Assembly: GCF_023546765.1 (NCBI RefSeq)
Contig: NZ_CP097484.1
Coordinates: forward strand, 4,276,001 to 4,340,000
Source of the DNA: Methylobacterium tardum
GTDB taxonomy: Bacteria > Pseudomonadota > Alphaproteobacteria > Rhizobiales > Beijerinckiaceae
DNA: 64,000 bases
Reading direction: 5' to 3'
In this document: positions 35,691 to 46,658 of the stretch, piece after piece
Layout: every line of letters starts with the position of its first letter
Numbering within the stretch: position 1 is the first letter of the stretch
Program-made: the position numbers and the translations under genes
Notes under the pieces: model-generated
Told to the model about the DNA's origin: nothing
Seen by the model: only the letters and a program-made list of their open reading frames with translations
The model's database searches: none

Positions 35691-36992
35691 TCAAGCTGCG
35701 CCGCGCATGCCGCTTCCGGCACGCATGGCAGAACCCGCGCGCAGCACACGCGCGGCAGTCTTGCCCGAGCGAATCGCTCCCTCGATCGCCGACGGCAGGC
35801 CGGTGGCTGTCCAATCGCCTGCCAGGACGAGATTGTCGTAGGCGGTTTCGGCCCCCGAGCGCCGCGCGGCTTCCGCCGGCGTCGCCGCGAAGGTCGCACG
35901 CTTCTCTTTTACGATCTGCCAGCTGGGCAGTTCCGGTGCAAGATTGCACAAGTGTGCGATCTCGGCCCAGATCTGGCGCGCGAGGTCTTCCCGGGGCACG
36001 TCGAGCAGCCGGTCGGCACCGCTGATCGTCACCGAATAGCGGTCCGGATAGGCGAAAAGCCACTCTGTGAGCGCGTTCACCACGCCGAGAACGAGCGGGC
36101 TGCCGGGCTTCGGGGCGAGCGCGAAATGCGCGTTCACGATGGAGCGGAATTCCACCGGGGCGAGGAGACCGGGCAACACCTCGCGGGCCACCCAGGGTGG
36201 CAGCGCGAGCACGATCCCGTCCTCCGGTCCGATCGCCTCGGCGCCGTCCGAGAACTGGAGCTGCGCGACGCGGCCGTCGGCAACGTCGAGCCCGCGCAGG
36301 CGCCGGCCCAGGCGCATCTGGCAACCGCGGGACGAGAGGTAGCGCACCGCCGGATCGGCGAACGCGTAAGACAGGCCCTCCACCGCCACCAGGGGACGGC
36401 ACGCCTTGCCCCCCGCACCGAGGGTCTCGCGCAGGATGCGGGCGGCCAGCCCGACATCGCTGTCCCGCGGCTCGGTGTTGAGCGCGGCGAGCAGCACCGG
36501 ATGCCACAGCCGGCGATAGAGGTCGCCCTCGCAAGCCATGTGGGCGCCGATCGTGCCGCCCGCGCCGTCCGGCTTGCCGGAGGCGGCCCGCAGGATCCCG
36601 AGCGGGGCGAGGTAGTCGCGGGCCCGGGTTCCGGGCACGCGGCGCGACGGGCTCATCACCCACCAGGGCAGCCGCCCGGCATTGGGACGCAGGCGCCAGC
36701 GCTCACCCGTCTTCAGGTCGGCGAAGTCGAACTCCGCCGCGTCCGGGCCGACGAGGGCGTCGGCTGGCGCACCGACGGTCTTGAGGAGACCCAGCGTGTC
36801 GGCATTGCCGGAGAGCAGCAGGTGGTTACCGTTGTCGATCGTCAGGCCCAGCGCCGGATCGTAGTAGGAGCGGCAGCGCCCGCCCGCCTGCTTGGCGGCC
36901 TCGTGCAGCACGACCTGGGCGCCGGCCTCGGCCAGCGCGACAGCGGCGGACAGGCCGGCCAGGCCGGCGCCGACGACGTGGACGGTTCCCAT
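35691..36992 (-). CDS. hpnE: Hydroxysqualene dehydroxylase (FAD-dependent)
   Basis: 433 residues from the ATG at 36992. The FAD-binding start is TVHVVGAGLAGLSAAVALAE followed by GGRCRSYYD, and the C-terminal flavin motif LVLAGDWTATGLPSAIEGA. HpnE reduces hydroxysqualene to squalene in the HpnCDE route. Its start codon shares one base with the hpnD stop, indicating translational coupling. Confidence 0.95.
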   Translation of the reverse strand: MGTVHVVGAGLAGLSAAVALAEAGAQVVLHEAAKQAGGRCRSYYDPALGLTIDNGNHLLLSGNADTLGLLKTVGAPADALVGPDAAEFDFADLKTGERWRLRPNAGRLPWWVMSPSRRVPGTRARDYLAPLGILRAASGKPDGAGGTIGAHMACEGDLYRRLWHPVLLAALNTEPRDSDVGLAARILRETLGAGGKACRPLVAVEGLSYAFADPAVRYLSSRGCQMRLGRRLRGLDVADGRVAQLQFSDGAEAIGPEDGIVLALPPWVAREVLPGLLAPVEFRSIVNAHFALAPKPGSPLVLGVVNALTEWLFAYPDRYSVTISGADRLLDVPREDLARQIWAEIAHLCNLAPELPSWQIVKEKRATFAATPAEAARRSGAETAYDNLVLAGDWTATGLPSAIEGAIRSGKTAARVLRAGSAMRAGSGMRGAA

Positions 36993-37843
36993 CAGATCAG
37001 GCCATGCCGGAGGACGACGCCGAGGAGCGCCAGCTTGCCGGGCTTGACCCGGGCGCGGGGCATCGCCCAGCCGCGTGCGAGAACCGCCTTGAGATACAGG
37101 TGGTAGGCGGCGGCCATCAGGCGCGCGGCCTTGGTCGCCTTGCGCGGGCTGCGCCGGATGATCTCCCAGGTGGCCTGGTAATGCTCCTCGGCCTCGCGCG
37201 CGAGGGAGAGGCAGACCTCGCCGATGCGCGGGTGGCTGATCGCCTCGACCGGGGACGGTTCGTTGAGCCCTATCGCCTGGAGCTTCTCGCGGGGCAGGTA
37301 GAGGCGGCCGCGCTCGGCATCCTCGTCGATGTCCCGGAGGATGTTGGTGAGCTGCAGCGCCCGGCCCTGGTGCCAAGCCAGCCGGATGCCGTCCGCCTCC
37401 GGCATGCCGAAGATCCGCACCGACAGCCGGCCGACCGCGCTCGCGACCCGGTCGCAGTAGAGGTCGAGGGTGTCGGCGTCGGGGGCGACGATGTCTTCCA
37501 CGGCATCCATGGCCATGCCGTCGATGACCGCCTGGAAATCCTCGCGCTTCAGGCCGAAGCGGCGCACGGGCTCGGCGAGGTCGCGGACCCGCGGTGCCGG
37601 ACGGCCGGCGTAGAGCGCGTCGATGTCGGCGCGCCAGCGGTCGAGCTCGACCTGCCGGACCGCGCGGGTGCCGCCATCGTCGGCGACGTCGTCGACGGCG
37701 CGGCAGAAGGCGTAGACGGCGTACATCGCCTCCCGCCGCTCCTTCGGCAGCAGGCGCATGGCCGTGTAGAAGGAGGAGCCGGCGGCCGGGAGCGCCGGGG
37801 CGGCGCCCGGCTCGGCGGGCGCGGGGGTCGCGGTGGCGCTCAC
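36992..37843 (-). CDS. hpnD: Presqualene diphosphate synthase
   Basis: 283 residues from GTG at 37843. HpnD joins two farnesyl diphosphates to presqualene diphosphate. The two Asp-rich motifs are FCRAVDDVADD (about 50) and NILRDIDEDAERGRLYLP (about 170), as in squalene/phytoene synthases. It overlaps hpnC by four bases (GTGA). The N-terminal 25 residues are Ala/Pro-rich. Confidence 0.95.
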   Translation of the reverse strand: MSATATPAPAEPGAAPALPAAGSSFYTAMRLLPKERREAMYAVYAFCRAVDDVADDGGTRAVRQVELDRWRADIDALYAGRPAPRVRDLAEPVRRFGLKREDFQAVIDGMAMDAVEDIVAPDADTLDLYCDRVASAVGRLSVRIFGMPEADGIRLAWHQGRALQLTNILRDIDEDAERGRLYLPREKLQAIGLNEPSPVEAISHPRIGEVCLSLAREAEEHYQATWEIIRRSPRKATKAARLMAAAYHLYLKAVLARGWAMPRARVKPGKLALLGVVLRHGLI

Positions 37844-38736
37844 GAACGGCTTCCTTGAGCGGCGGCCCGGACGATCCGACCCCGGAAGGGCCGGCGGGCC
37901 AGGGTGGCGGCGACGCCGCCGAGCGCCGTCAGGGCGAAGGCGGCCTTGCCGTGATGGACCTTCTCGGAGAGCGGGTCGCGCTCGGTCAGGCCCGTGGCCA
38001 GCACGACGGCGAGCCGGTGGATCGCGGCGATTTCCAGGGACAGGCGCAGATCGTCGATCAGGTCCGGCAGGACCGCGCCCTCGTCGAGGAGGTCCAGGCA
38101 TTTCTGCGCCAGCTCGCGGATCACGGCCCGAAGCTGCGGCGGCGCCTTGGCCTCGCCGAGCATCGCCACGCTGGCGCCGTGGCGGTCGAGGGCGTCCTGC
38201 GGGATGTAGACCCGGTCGAGACCGGCGAAATCCTTGCCGCAATCCTGCAGGTGATTGATGATCTGGAGCGCCGCGCAGATCGCGTCGGACGGTCCCCAGA
38301 CCCGGGCCGGATCCTCGCCGTGGATGTCGAGGACGAAGCGTCCCACCGGCATGGCCGAGTAGCGGCAGTAATGGATCAGCTCGTCCCAGTTCGCGTAGCG
38401 GTTCTTGCGCGCGTCCATGCGGAACGCGTCGAGCAGTTCCAGGGCATGGCGCGGCGGCAGCGCCCGCGCGGCGAGCTCGCGCTTCAGCGGCTCCGCCTCC
38501 GGGTCGGACGGGCCGGCACCGGTCAGCGAATCGGCCAGGCGATCGAGAAGCTCGATCTTGCGCTCGGGCGACAGCGCGGCATGGTCGGCGACGTCGTCGC
38601 CGGCGCGGACGAAGTTGTAGAACGCCAGGATCGCACCCCGGTGGCGGGGATGGATCAGGTGCGAGGCGACGGGGAAGTTCTCGTCGCGGTGGCCCTTGCC
38701 GGAGCGCGTCGCGGTGGCGGAATCGAGGCTGCTCAT
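37840..38736 (-). CDS. hpnC: Hydroxysqualene synthase
   Basis: 298 residues from the ATG at 38736 (MSSLDSATATRSG). A member of the squalene/phytoene synthase family: FYNFVRAGDDVADHAAL and INHLQDCGKDFAGLDRVY are the substrate-binding segments, with the DxxxD of the second motif altered to CGKDFAGLD. HpnC converts presqualene diphosphate to hydroxysqualene. It overlaps hpnA by four bases. Confidence 0.95.
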   Translation of the reverse strand: MSSLDSATATRSGKGHRDENFPVASHLIHPRHRGAILAFYNFVRAGDDVADHAALSPERKIELLDRLADSLTGAGPSDPEAEPLKRELAARALPPRHALELLDAFRMDARKNRYANWDELIHYCRYSAMPVGRFVLDIHGEDPARVWGPSDAICAALQIINHLQDCGKDFAGLDRVYIPQDALDRHGASVAMLGEAKAPPQLRAVIRELAQKCLDLLDEGAVLPDLIDDLRLSLEIAAIHRLAVVLATGLTERDPLSEKVHHGKAAFALTALGGVAATLARRPFRGRIVRAAAQGSRS

Positions 38737-39761
38737 GCGAGGTACCCCGCTTCGCGGAACCACGTGATCGCGTCGGACAGCCCCTCGCGATAGGGCCGGG
38801 CCGTGTAGCCCAGCTCGGCGCGCGCCTTCCTGTCCGAGAAGAACATCCGGTAGCGCGACATGCGGATCCCGTCGATCGTCGCGAAGGGCTGCTTGCCGGT
38901 GACCCGGGCGGCGAGCTGCGCGAAGAACGCCACCGGGTAGACGGCAGCCCGGGGCAGGTTCACGGTCGGCGGCTTGCGGCCGACCATGCCGGCGATATCG
39001 GCGAGCATCTGCGACAGGAACACATCCTCGCCGCCAAGGATGTAGCGCTCGCCGATCCGCCCGTTGCGGAGCGCCAGCAGGTGACCCTGGGCCACGTCGT
39101 CGACATGGGCGAGGTTGAGCCCGGTATCGGCGAAGGCGGGCATCTTGCCGAGCGCCGCCTCTTGGATGATCCGCCCGGTCGGCGTCGGCTTGACGTCGCG
39201 GGGGCCGATCGGCGTCGACGGGTTGACGATCACCGCCTTCAGCCCGTCCCGGGCGACCATCTCCTCGACCACGCGCTCGGCCACGACCTTGCTGCGCTTA
39301 TAGGCGCCGATCGCGGTCTCAGGCGTCAGCGGCATGGTCTCGTCGGAGGGCGTCACGCCGTCGGCCGGCGGTTTGATCGTCGCGACGCTCGACGTGTAGA
39401 CGACCCGCTCGACGCCGGCCTCGAGGGCCGCGCGCATCATCAGGCGCGTGCCGTCGCGGTTGGTGCGGACGATCTCCTCCATGTCCGGCGCCCAGAGCCG
39501 GTAATCGGCCGCGGCGTGGATCAGGTAGCGCTGGCCGTGCATCGCCGCCGCCACGGCGGCCGGGTCGCGCATGTCGCCCTCGGCGATCTCCACGTCGGTC
39601 CAGGTGAGGTTCCGGCGCGGGCTTGAGGCGCGCACGAGGATGCGCACCGGGAAGCCGGCCCGGCGGAACACGTCGACCAGGGCGGATCCGAGAAAGCCGC
39701 TCGCGCCGGTGATCAGCACGGGTCCGACCTCGGAAGAGCCGGGGGTTGTGGCCTCTGCCAT
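38733..39761 (-). CDS. hpnA: Hopanoid-associated sugar epimerase (SDR)
   Basis: 342 residues from the ATG at 39761. The extended SDR fold is shown by VLITGASGFLGSALVDVF, the YxxxK pair in GAYKRSKVVAERV, and VNPSTPIGPRDVKPTPTGR. HpnA is found in hopanoid operons and its exact reaction is not settled. It leads the hpn operon, 130 bases downstream of dxs, with a hairpin between. Confidence 0.93.
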   Translation of the reverse strand: MAEATTPGSSEVGPVLITGASGFLGSALVDVFRRAGFPVRILVRASSPRRNLTWTDVEIAEGDMRDPAAVAAAMHGQRYLIHAAADYRLWAPDMEEIVRTNRDGTRLMMRAALEAGVERVVYTSSVATIKPPADGVTPSDETMPLTPETAIGAYKRSKVVAERVVEEMVARDGLKAVIVNPSTPIGPRDVKPTPTGRIIQEAALGKMPAFADTGLNLAHVDDVAQGHLLALRNGRIGERYILGGEDVFLSQMLADIAGMVGRKPPTVNLPRAAVYPVAFFAQLAARVTGKQPFATIDGIRMSRYRMFFSDRKARAELGYTARPYREGLSDAITWFREAGYLA

Positions 39762-39789
39762 CACGGATCTGGAGGGTTACCGAAAACCA

Positions 39790-39815
39790 GCGCGGCCGGG
39801 GATCCCCAGCCGCGC
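39790..39815 (-). terminator. Hairpin between dxs and hpnA
   Basis: GCGCGGC (39790-39796) and GCCGCGC (39809-39815) pair perfectly around a self-complementary GGGGATCCCC core. It could attenuate read-through from dxs into the hopanoid genes. No U-run is present. Confidence 0.35.
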
Positions 39816-39891
39816 CGCGCTTGTGTCATCGAACCGTCGAGGCGGCAAGCGACGCGGCGGCATGCCCGTACCGCGTGGCGAACGCCGGGTT

Positions 39892-41871
39892 TCAGGCCAG
39901 CCGCAGGCGCGAACGGCCTTCCTTGCGCTCCGGCAGGGTGTCGAGGGCGGTCTTGACGATGGTGGCGGCGTCCAGGCCGGCCTCGGCGTACATCTTCTCC
40001 GGGCTGTCGTGGTCCTGGTAGCTGTCCGGCAGCGTCATCGTCCGCACCCGGACCCGCCCCGCATCCAGAGCCCCCCGCTCCGCCAGGAGATGCAGCACCA
40101 TCGCGCCGAACCCGCCCCGCGAGCCCTCCTCGATCGTGATCAGAACCTCGTGCTCCCGCGCAAGCTCCAGGATCAGCGCCTCGTCCAGCGGCTTGGCAAA
40201 GCGCGCATCCGCCACCGTCACCGCGACGCCCTGCTCGGACAGCGCGTCGGCCGCCTTCAGCGCCTCCGACAGACGCGTGCCCAGGCTCAGGAGCGCCACA
40301 CGCGCCTCCGCGTCCCGGCGCACCACCCGGCCCTTGCCGATCGCCAGCACCTCGCCCCGCTCCGGAAGCTCGACACCGACACCCTCGCCGCGCGGGTAGC
40401 GCAAGGCGATCGGGCCCGAGTCATGGGCGTGGGCGGTGGCCACCATGTGCACCAGCTCGGCCTCGTCGGCCGCCGCCATCACGGTCATGTTCGGCAGGCA
40501 GCACAGATACGCCAGGTCGAACGCGCCGGCATGCGTCGCCCCATCCGCGCCGACCAGGCCCGCCCGGTCCAGGCAGAACCGCACCGGCAGGTTCTGCAGC
40601 GCCACGTCGTGCACCACCTGGTCGTAGGCCCGCTGCAGGAAGGTCGAGTAGATCGCCACGAACGGCCGGTAGCCCTCGGTGGCCAGACCGCCCGCGAACG
40701 TCACCGCGTGCTGCTCGGCGATGCCGACGTCGAAGGTCTTGTCCGGATGCGCCTTGCCGAACAGGTCGATGCCGGTGCCGCCCGGCATCGCGGCGGTGAT
40801 CGCCACCACCTTGTCGTCGGCGTCCGCCGCCTTGATCAGGCTCTCGCCGAACACCCGCGTGTAGGCCGGCGCGTTCGGCTTGGCCTTGGCCTGCACGCCC
40901 GAGACCACGTCGAACTTGACCACGCCGTGGTAGCGGTCGGCGGACGCTTCCGCCGGCGCGTAGCCCTTGCCCTTGCGGGTGACCACGTGGAGCAGGATCG
41001 GGCCGTGCTCGGCGTCGCGGACGTTCTTGAGCACCGGCAGCAGGTGGTCGAGGTTGTGCCCGTCGACGGGGCCGACATAGTGGAAGCCCATCTCCTCGAA
41101 CATGGTGCCGCCGCCCACCACCAGCGAGCGGGCGTATTCCTCGGCCGCGGCGGCGCGCTGGTAGAGGGCCTTCGGCAGGAGCTTGCCGAGCTGCTTGGCG
41201 GTCTCGCGCAGGGACTGGTAGGCGCCGCCGGACGCCAGGCGGGCGAGGTAGGCCGACATGGCGCCCACGGGCGGCGCGATCGACATGTCGTTGTCGTTGA
41301 GGATGACGATCAGGCGCGAGTGCAGGGCGCCGGCGTTGTTGAGGGCCTCGTAGGCCATGCCGGCCGACATGGATCCGTCGCCGATCACCGCGATGGCGTT
41401 GCGGCGCTTCTGCGCGCCGCCCGTCTGCTTGGCGGTGGCGTTGTCGAGGTCGCGGGCGACCGCCATGCCCAGCGCGGCCGAGATGGAGGTCGAGGAGTGG
41501 GCGGCGCCGAAGGGGTCGTAGACGCTCTCGCTCCGCTTGGTGAAGCCCGACAGGCCGCCGCCCTGGCGCAGCGTGCGGATGCGGTCGCGGCGCTCGGTGA
41601 GGATCTTGTGCGGGTAGCACTGGTGGCCGACGTCCCAGACGATGCGGTCGTCGGGGGTGTCGAACACGTGGTGCAGGGCGACGGTGAGTTCGGCGACGCC
41701 CAGCCCCGAGCCGAGATGGCCGCCGGTGATCGACACCGCGTCGATCATCTCGGCGCGCACCGCGTCCGCCACAGCCTGCAGCTCCGATTCCGGAAGCCCG
41801 CGCAACGCCGCAGGATTCGGGACACGATCCAGCAACGCCGATTGCTCAGGTGATATCGCCAATGGTCGCAT
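39892..41871 (-). CDS. dxs: 1-deoxy-D-xylulose-5-phosphate synthase
   Basis: 659 residues. Dxs condenses pyruvate and glyceraldehyde 3-phosphate, the first step of the MEP isoprenoid pathway, using thiamine diphosphate. Seen: [37 protein letters not shown], the ThDP motif [18 protein letters not shown], and the transketolase central domain with [11 protein letters not shown] and [18 protein letters not shown]. It lies just upstream of the hopanoid operon, supplying its precursor. Confidence 0.97.
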   Translation of the reverse strand: MRPLAISPEQSALLDRVPNPAALRGLPESELQAVADAVRAEMIDAVSITGGHLGSGLGVAELTVALHHVFDTPDDRIVWDVGHQCYPHKILTERRDRIRTLRQGGGLSGFTKRSESVYDPFGAAHSSTSISAALGMAVARDLDNATAKQTGGAQKRRNAIAVIGDGSMSAGMAYEALNNAGALHSRLIVILNDNDMSIAPPVGAMSAYLARLASGGAYQSLRETAKQLGKLLPKALYQRAAAAEEYARSLVVGGGTMFEEMGFHYVGPVDGHNLDHLLPVLKNVRDAEHGPILLHVVTRKGKGYAPAEASADRYHGVVKFDVVSGVQAKAKPNAPAYTRVFGESLIKAADADDKVVAITAAMPGGTGIDLFGKAHPDKTFDVGIAEQHAVTFAGGLATEGYRPFVAIYSTFLQRAYDQVVHDVALQNLPVRFCLDRAGLVGADGATHAGAFDLAYLCCLPNMTVMAAADEAELVHMVATAHAHDSGPIALRYPRGEGVGVELPERGEVLAIGKGRVVRRDAEARVALLSLGTRLSEALKAADALSEQGVAVTVADARFAKPLDEALILELAREHEVLITIEEGSRGGFGAMVLHLLAERGALDAGRVRVRTMTLPDSYQDHDSPEKMYAEAGLDAATIVKTALDTLPERKEGRSRLRLA

Positions 41872-42073
41872 CCGCTCGTTCGAGTGTGGCGACGGCCCCG
41901 TCGCGAGCCCGAGGCCACCGCGACGCCAGCACGCGGGGGTACGCGTTCATGCTAGAACCCGCCCGTCCGTCGCTGTCATGATAGTGCCAGTTACGGATGA
42001 TCGGCGGCGCGATCAATGTCGGGCCGGCGTTTTTTTCCGCTCACGTGCCCTAACCGCCACAAGAGGTCCGCTT

Positions 42074-42328
42074 TTGAGCCCGGCTCGTCTGTGCACAATC
42101 CTGCTCACGCTCGCGATTACCGGGAGCGGCCAAGCTTACGCCGAGCCGCGGCCCCCGGACGGCAATCTCGACTTCCTCTGCAACTTCCTGGGCGATTGTC
42201 CGACGCGGGCGGCCCCCGGAGGACCGGACCGCGATGCGCGACCCTTCGTCGGCAATCTGGGTCGCCCCTGCGCGTGGCGGGATCGCCCGACCCCTGAAGG
42301 CCCGCGCCGGGTGCGGGTATGCTGGTGA
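42074..42328 (+). CDS. Small secreted protein, TTG start, unknown function
   Basis: 84 residues starting at TTG 42074, with AGAGG 7 bases upstream; no ATG or GTG is available. A signal peptide is clear (LCTILLTLAITGSGQAYA, cut after AYA). The mature part is about 60 residues, Pro/Arg-rich with four Cys (FLCNFLGDC, RPCAWRD, RVCW). It overlaps the nuclease gene by 10 bases, so the two are coupled. No family recognised. Confidence 0.55.
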   Translation: MSPARLCTILLTLAITGSGQAYAEPRPPDGNLDFLCNFLGDCPTRAAPGGPDRDARPFVGNLGRPCAWRDRPTPEGPRRVRVCW

Positions 42329-43209
42329 AGGGGCGCCAGAAGTTTTGTGCCGCAATCCTGGCTTTGGCCGTCCTTGCCGCGCCGGCCCGCGCCGATGAGG
42401 CCTGTCCGGCGCTGTTCGCCGACGGCCGCGCGCCCGTCCTCGCCAATCCCAAGCTCGCCGCGCGGACCGTGCCGCTGTGCTTCGAGGCCTTCGCGGTGCT
42501 CCATTCCGGAACGGCGCGCACGCCGCTCTACGCGGCCGAGCATCTGACCCGCGCGAGCGTCGCCGACGCGCGGACGGTGGCACGCGACGATTCCTTCCAC
42601 GAGGAGGCGCGGCTGCCAGAGGACCAGCGCGCGTCGCTGGAGGATTACGTCCGCAGCGGCTTCGACCGGGGCCATCTGGCGCCGGCGGGCGACATGCCGA
42701 CGCTGCAAGCCCAGGCCGAATCGTTCAGCCTCGCCAACATCGTGCCCCAGAACCGGGTGCTGAACCGCGGCCTCTGGGCCGACATCGAGGAAAGCGTCCG
42801 GCGCCTGGCGAGCCGGCGCGGGTCGATCTTCGTGGTCACCGGCGTGATCTTCTCCGGCGACGCGGTGCAGCAGATCCGGGGTGGGGTGCTGGTTCCGACC
42901 CAGCTGTTCAAGGCGCTCTACGATCCGGCAACCGGACAGGCCGGCGCCTACCTCGCGCGCAACGACGATTCGAGGGATTGGCGCGCGGTCTCGATCGACA
43001 AGCTGACCCGGGACTCGGGGATCGACGTGTTCCCGGGCCTTCCGGCCGCGGCCCGGAATGCCGCGATGAGCCTGCCCGATCCGCACGCCAGTGCGCGCTC
43101 GGACGAGCACCGCCCGCGCCGGGAGGAGACGTGGCAGGACTGGCTCCGGCGCGAGGGGTATCGCGTGCTGCGCAGGGTCGTGCACGATCTCCTGCGTTCG
43201 ATCTTCTGA
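42319..43209 (+). CDS. Secreted DNA/RNA non-specific endonuclease (NUC1 family)
   Basis: 296 residues with a signal peptide (FCAAILALAVLAAPARA). The betabetaalpha-metal nuclease motif is intact: FDRGHLAPAGDMP with the catalytic His at about residue 119, and SLANIVPQNRVLNRGLW with the metal-binding Asn. It should degrade nucleic acid in the periplasm or outside the cell. The C-terminus is highly charged. It overlaps the upstream secreted-protein gene and precedes a small acidic protein by 11 bases. Confidence 0.88.
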   Translation: MLVKGRQKFCAAILALAVLAAPARADEACPALFADGRAPVLANPKLAARTVPLCFEAFAVLHSGTARTPLYAAEHLTRASVADARTVARDDSFHEEARLPEDQRASLEDYVRSGFDRGHLAPAGDMPTLQAQAESFSLANIVPQNRVLNRGLWADIEESVRRLASRRGSIFVVTGVIFSGDAVQQIRGGVLVPTQLFKALYDPATGQAGAYLARNDDSRDWRAVSIDKLTRDSGIDVFPGLPAAARNAAMSLPDPHASARSDEHRPRREETWQDWLRREGYRVLRRVVHDLLRSIF

Positions 43210-43220
43210 GGGGAGCGACC

Positions 43221-43526
43221 ATGGCCCAGGACAGGCACGGCAGCCGGCCCGAACACGGCGACGACGTCCAGGACAGGTTCGAGCCCTTCGCCGACGACGC
43301 CACCGTGCGCAGCGTCGGTGCCCTGTCGTTCGAGAACGGCACCGACCGAATCGCCGTGCACGGCTCCCTCGACCTGACGCGGGACAAGGCGGGCCTCGCG
43401 CAGGCCGTGCGCCTTAGGGAGACCCTGGCGGCGATCGTGAAGGCCCTGGAGGCCGGCGACCTGCCGGAGGCGGTTGCGGACATGCCCGACGCGGCGCCGA
43501 CAGCGGTCCGCAATCCGTTCGCCTGA
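43221..43526 (+). CDS. Small acidic protein downstream of nuclease, unknown function
   Basis: 101 residues from ATG 43221, with GAGGGGAG upstream and only 11 bases after the nuclease stop. No signal peptide. It is acidic, with a helical second half ([20 protein letters not shown]). The family is not recognised. An inhibitor of the nuclease is one idea, since some nuclease inhibitors are small acidic proteins, but this one would stay in the cytoplasm. Confidence 0.6.
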   Translation: MAQDRHGSRPEHGDDVQDRFEPFADDATVRSVGALSFENGTDRIAVHGSLDLTRDKAGLAQAVRLRETLAAIVKALEAGDLPEAVADMPDAAPTAVRNPFA

Positions 43527-43534
43527 CCAACCCT

Positions 43535-43556
43535 GAAGCGGCAACCTTGCCGCTTC
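43535..43556 (+). terminator. Hairpin after nuclease unit
   Basis: A perfect 8-bp stem (GAAGCGGC / GCCGCTTC) with a 6-base loop begins 8 bases after the stop codon of the small acidic protein. No T-run follows. It probably ends the three-gene unit before ettA. Confidence 0.5.
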
Positions 43557-43696
43557 CCGGCGGGGCTGATACTCGGACAGCGTCATTCTATATCTTGGAG
43601 AACGCGCGTACAGGACGGGTGCAGACGCCCCGCACCTGGCCCGTGCCGCTGGCACGCACTGCGCATTCCCGCACACCACGCCGAGGACTGTCCGCG

Positions 43697-45349
<1,653 letters not shown>

Positions 45350-45360
45350 GCGCCGCCGGA

Positions 45361-45404
45361 ACCCGCTCCCGCCCGCAGGGCCGTCTGGGAGCGGGTCGCC
45401 CTCT
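45361..45404 (+). terminator. Bidirectional terminator candidate after ettA
   Basis: ACCCGCTCCC (45361-45370) and GGGAGCGGGT (45387-45396) form a perfect 10-bp stem with a 16-base loop, followed by a pyrimidine-rich stretch. It lies between the convergent ettA and epimerase genes. Confidence 0.55.
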
Positions 45405-45421
45405 CCTTCAGCCGGGCGTGA

Positions 45422-46369
45422 TCAGTCGAGGCGTGCTCGTGCTTCGTCCAGGATCACCGCAAGGCTGCGTGTGAGCGGAACGGCAGGCTGCCATCCGGTC
45501 GCCGCCGCGAACGCCGCCGGATCGCAGCCCTCGCTGCGCACACCCTGCGGCCGGACCCGGTCGGGCGTGGCCCGGACCGTGAAGGTCGCCTCGGTCATCG
45601 TCCGGAGCGCGTCGAGGATCTCCGCGACCGACGTGATCACCCCGGATCCGACGTTGAAGATCGCGCCGTCGGGCAGAGCGTCGACCCGCGCGATGACGCG
45701 CAGGCACGCCGCGGTGAAGTCGGAGACGTCGAAGAAGTCGCGCGCCGCCGAGAGGTCGCCCACGTCCAGGCTCGCCGCCGCCAGCCCCCGCTCGATGCGG
45801 GCGATCTGGGCCGCGAAGGAGGCCACCACGAAGGTCTCGCTCTGACCGGGGCCGATGTAGTTCGACGGCCGCAGCACGAGGTGCTTCACGCCGGCATGGG
45901 CCAGCACGTCGCGCAGGATGTACTCGCACGCGTTCTTGGTCCGCCCGGAGATGGTGTCGGGCCGCGGCGTCACGCCCTCGTCGGGACGCGGACGATCCCG
46001 GAACGCCTCCCCGTAGACCACGGTCGAGCTCAGGAACACGAGGACCGCGTGCGTCTTCGCGACCGCCTCGGCGAGGGTCAAGGTCCCGAGCAGATCCGCC
46101 CGCCAAGCATAGGACGGCGTCTCGCTCGATTGCGCCACCGAGGCCAGGGCCGCGAGATGGAAGACGATGTCCGGATCGAAGGCCGCGACCGCCCGGGCAA
46201 GCGTGCCGGCCTCGAACGGATCGACCTCGAGGAAGGTCACGCCGTCGAGGGGCGGCTGTGCCGTCCGGTCAATGCCGAGGATGTGGGTGCCGGCCGGCAG
46301 CCCCAGCCGCAGCGCTTCGAGCAGGCGGCGGCCGAGGTAATCTCCGGCTCCGGTGACGAGGACGCGCAT
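45422..46369 (-). CDS. NAD-dependent epimerase/dehydratase (extended SDR), catalytic Tyr replaced
   Basis: 315 residues. The NAD-binding loop is VLVTGAGDYLGRRLLEAL and the region is like nucleotide-sugar 4-reductases (VFHLAALASVAQSS, STVVYGE). Where SDR enzymes have YxxxK, this one reads TISGRTKNACEYIL: Ser stands in place of the catalytic Tyr while Lys is kept. Either activity is changed or a nearby residue takes over. The substrate is unknown. It is on the opposite strand to ettA. Confidence 0.85.
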   Translation of the reverse strand: MRVLVTGAGDYLGRRLLEALRLGLPAGTHILGIDRTAQPPLDGVTFLEVDPFEAGTLARAVAAFDPDIVFHLAALASVAQSSETPSYAWRADLLGTLTLAEAVAKTHAVLVFLSSTVVYGEAFRDRPRPDEGVTPRPDTISGRTKNACEYILRDVLAHAGVKHLVLRPSNYIGPGQSETFVVASFAAQIARIERGLAAASLDVGDLSAARDFFDVSDFTAACLRVIARVDALPDGAIFNVGSGVITSVAEILDALRTMTEATFTVRATPDRVRPQGVRSEGCDPAAFAAATGWQPAVPLTRSLAVILDEARARLD

Positions 46370-46658
46370 GGATCCGGCCTCTCGGCAGCATGGACGACCC
46401 GAGCCGGATCGGTCCGCCGCCTCTATAGCGGGTGCGGGCGCGATGCGAGAGCGGATGCGTTCGGCGGTTGATCACGCGGCTCAGCTTCACGGGATGTCCC
46501 GCTGCATCGACCGCCTAGGCCATACCCTCGACCAGCTGGGCTGTTGTCCATACCGGAACAAAGACGCGTGATCGGCGCGGTCTCGTGCAGCGGCTGCGCG
46601 CCACCGCACTATGTTGCAGTGCGGCCGGCATCGCTGGATCCGGCCGGCGAACGGCGCG

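Noticed and set aside
33407..36025. An 872-codon open frame antisense to shc
   Set aside because: Shadow of the shc and hpnE coding frames, with no motif.
19145..38765. Other CACGTG cores as extra parS sites
   Set aside because: Several CACGTG hexamers occur in coding DNA, for example near 19145, 31176, 34958 and 38760, but none keeps the TGTT..AACA flanks.
39571..41853. A 760-codon open frame antisense to dxs
   Set aside because: Same GC artefact; composition is Arg/Gly/His-rich low-complexity and dxs is certain.
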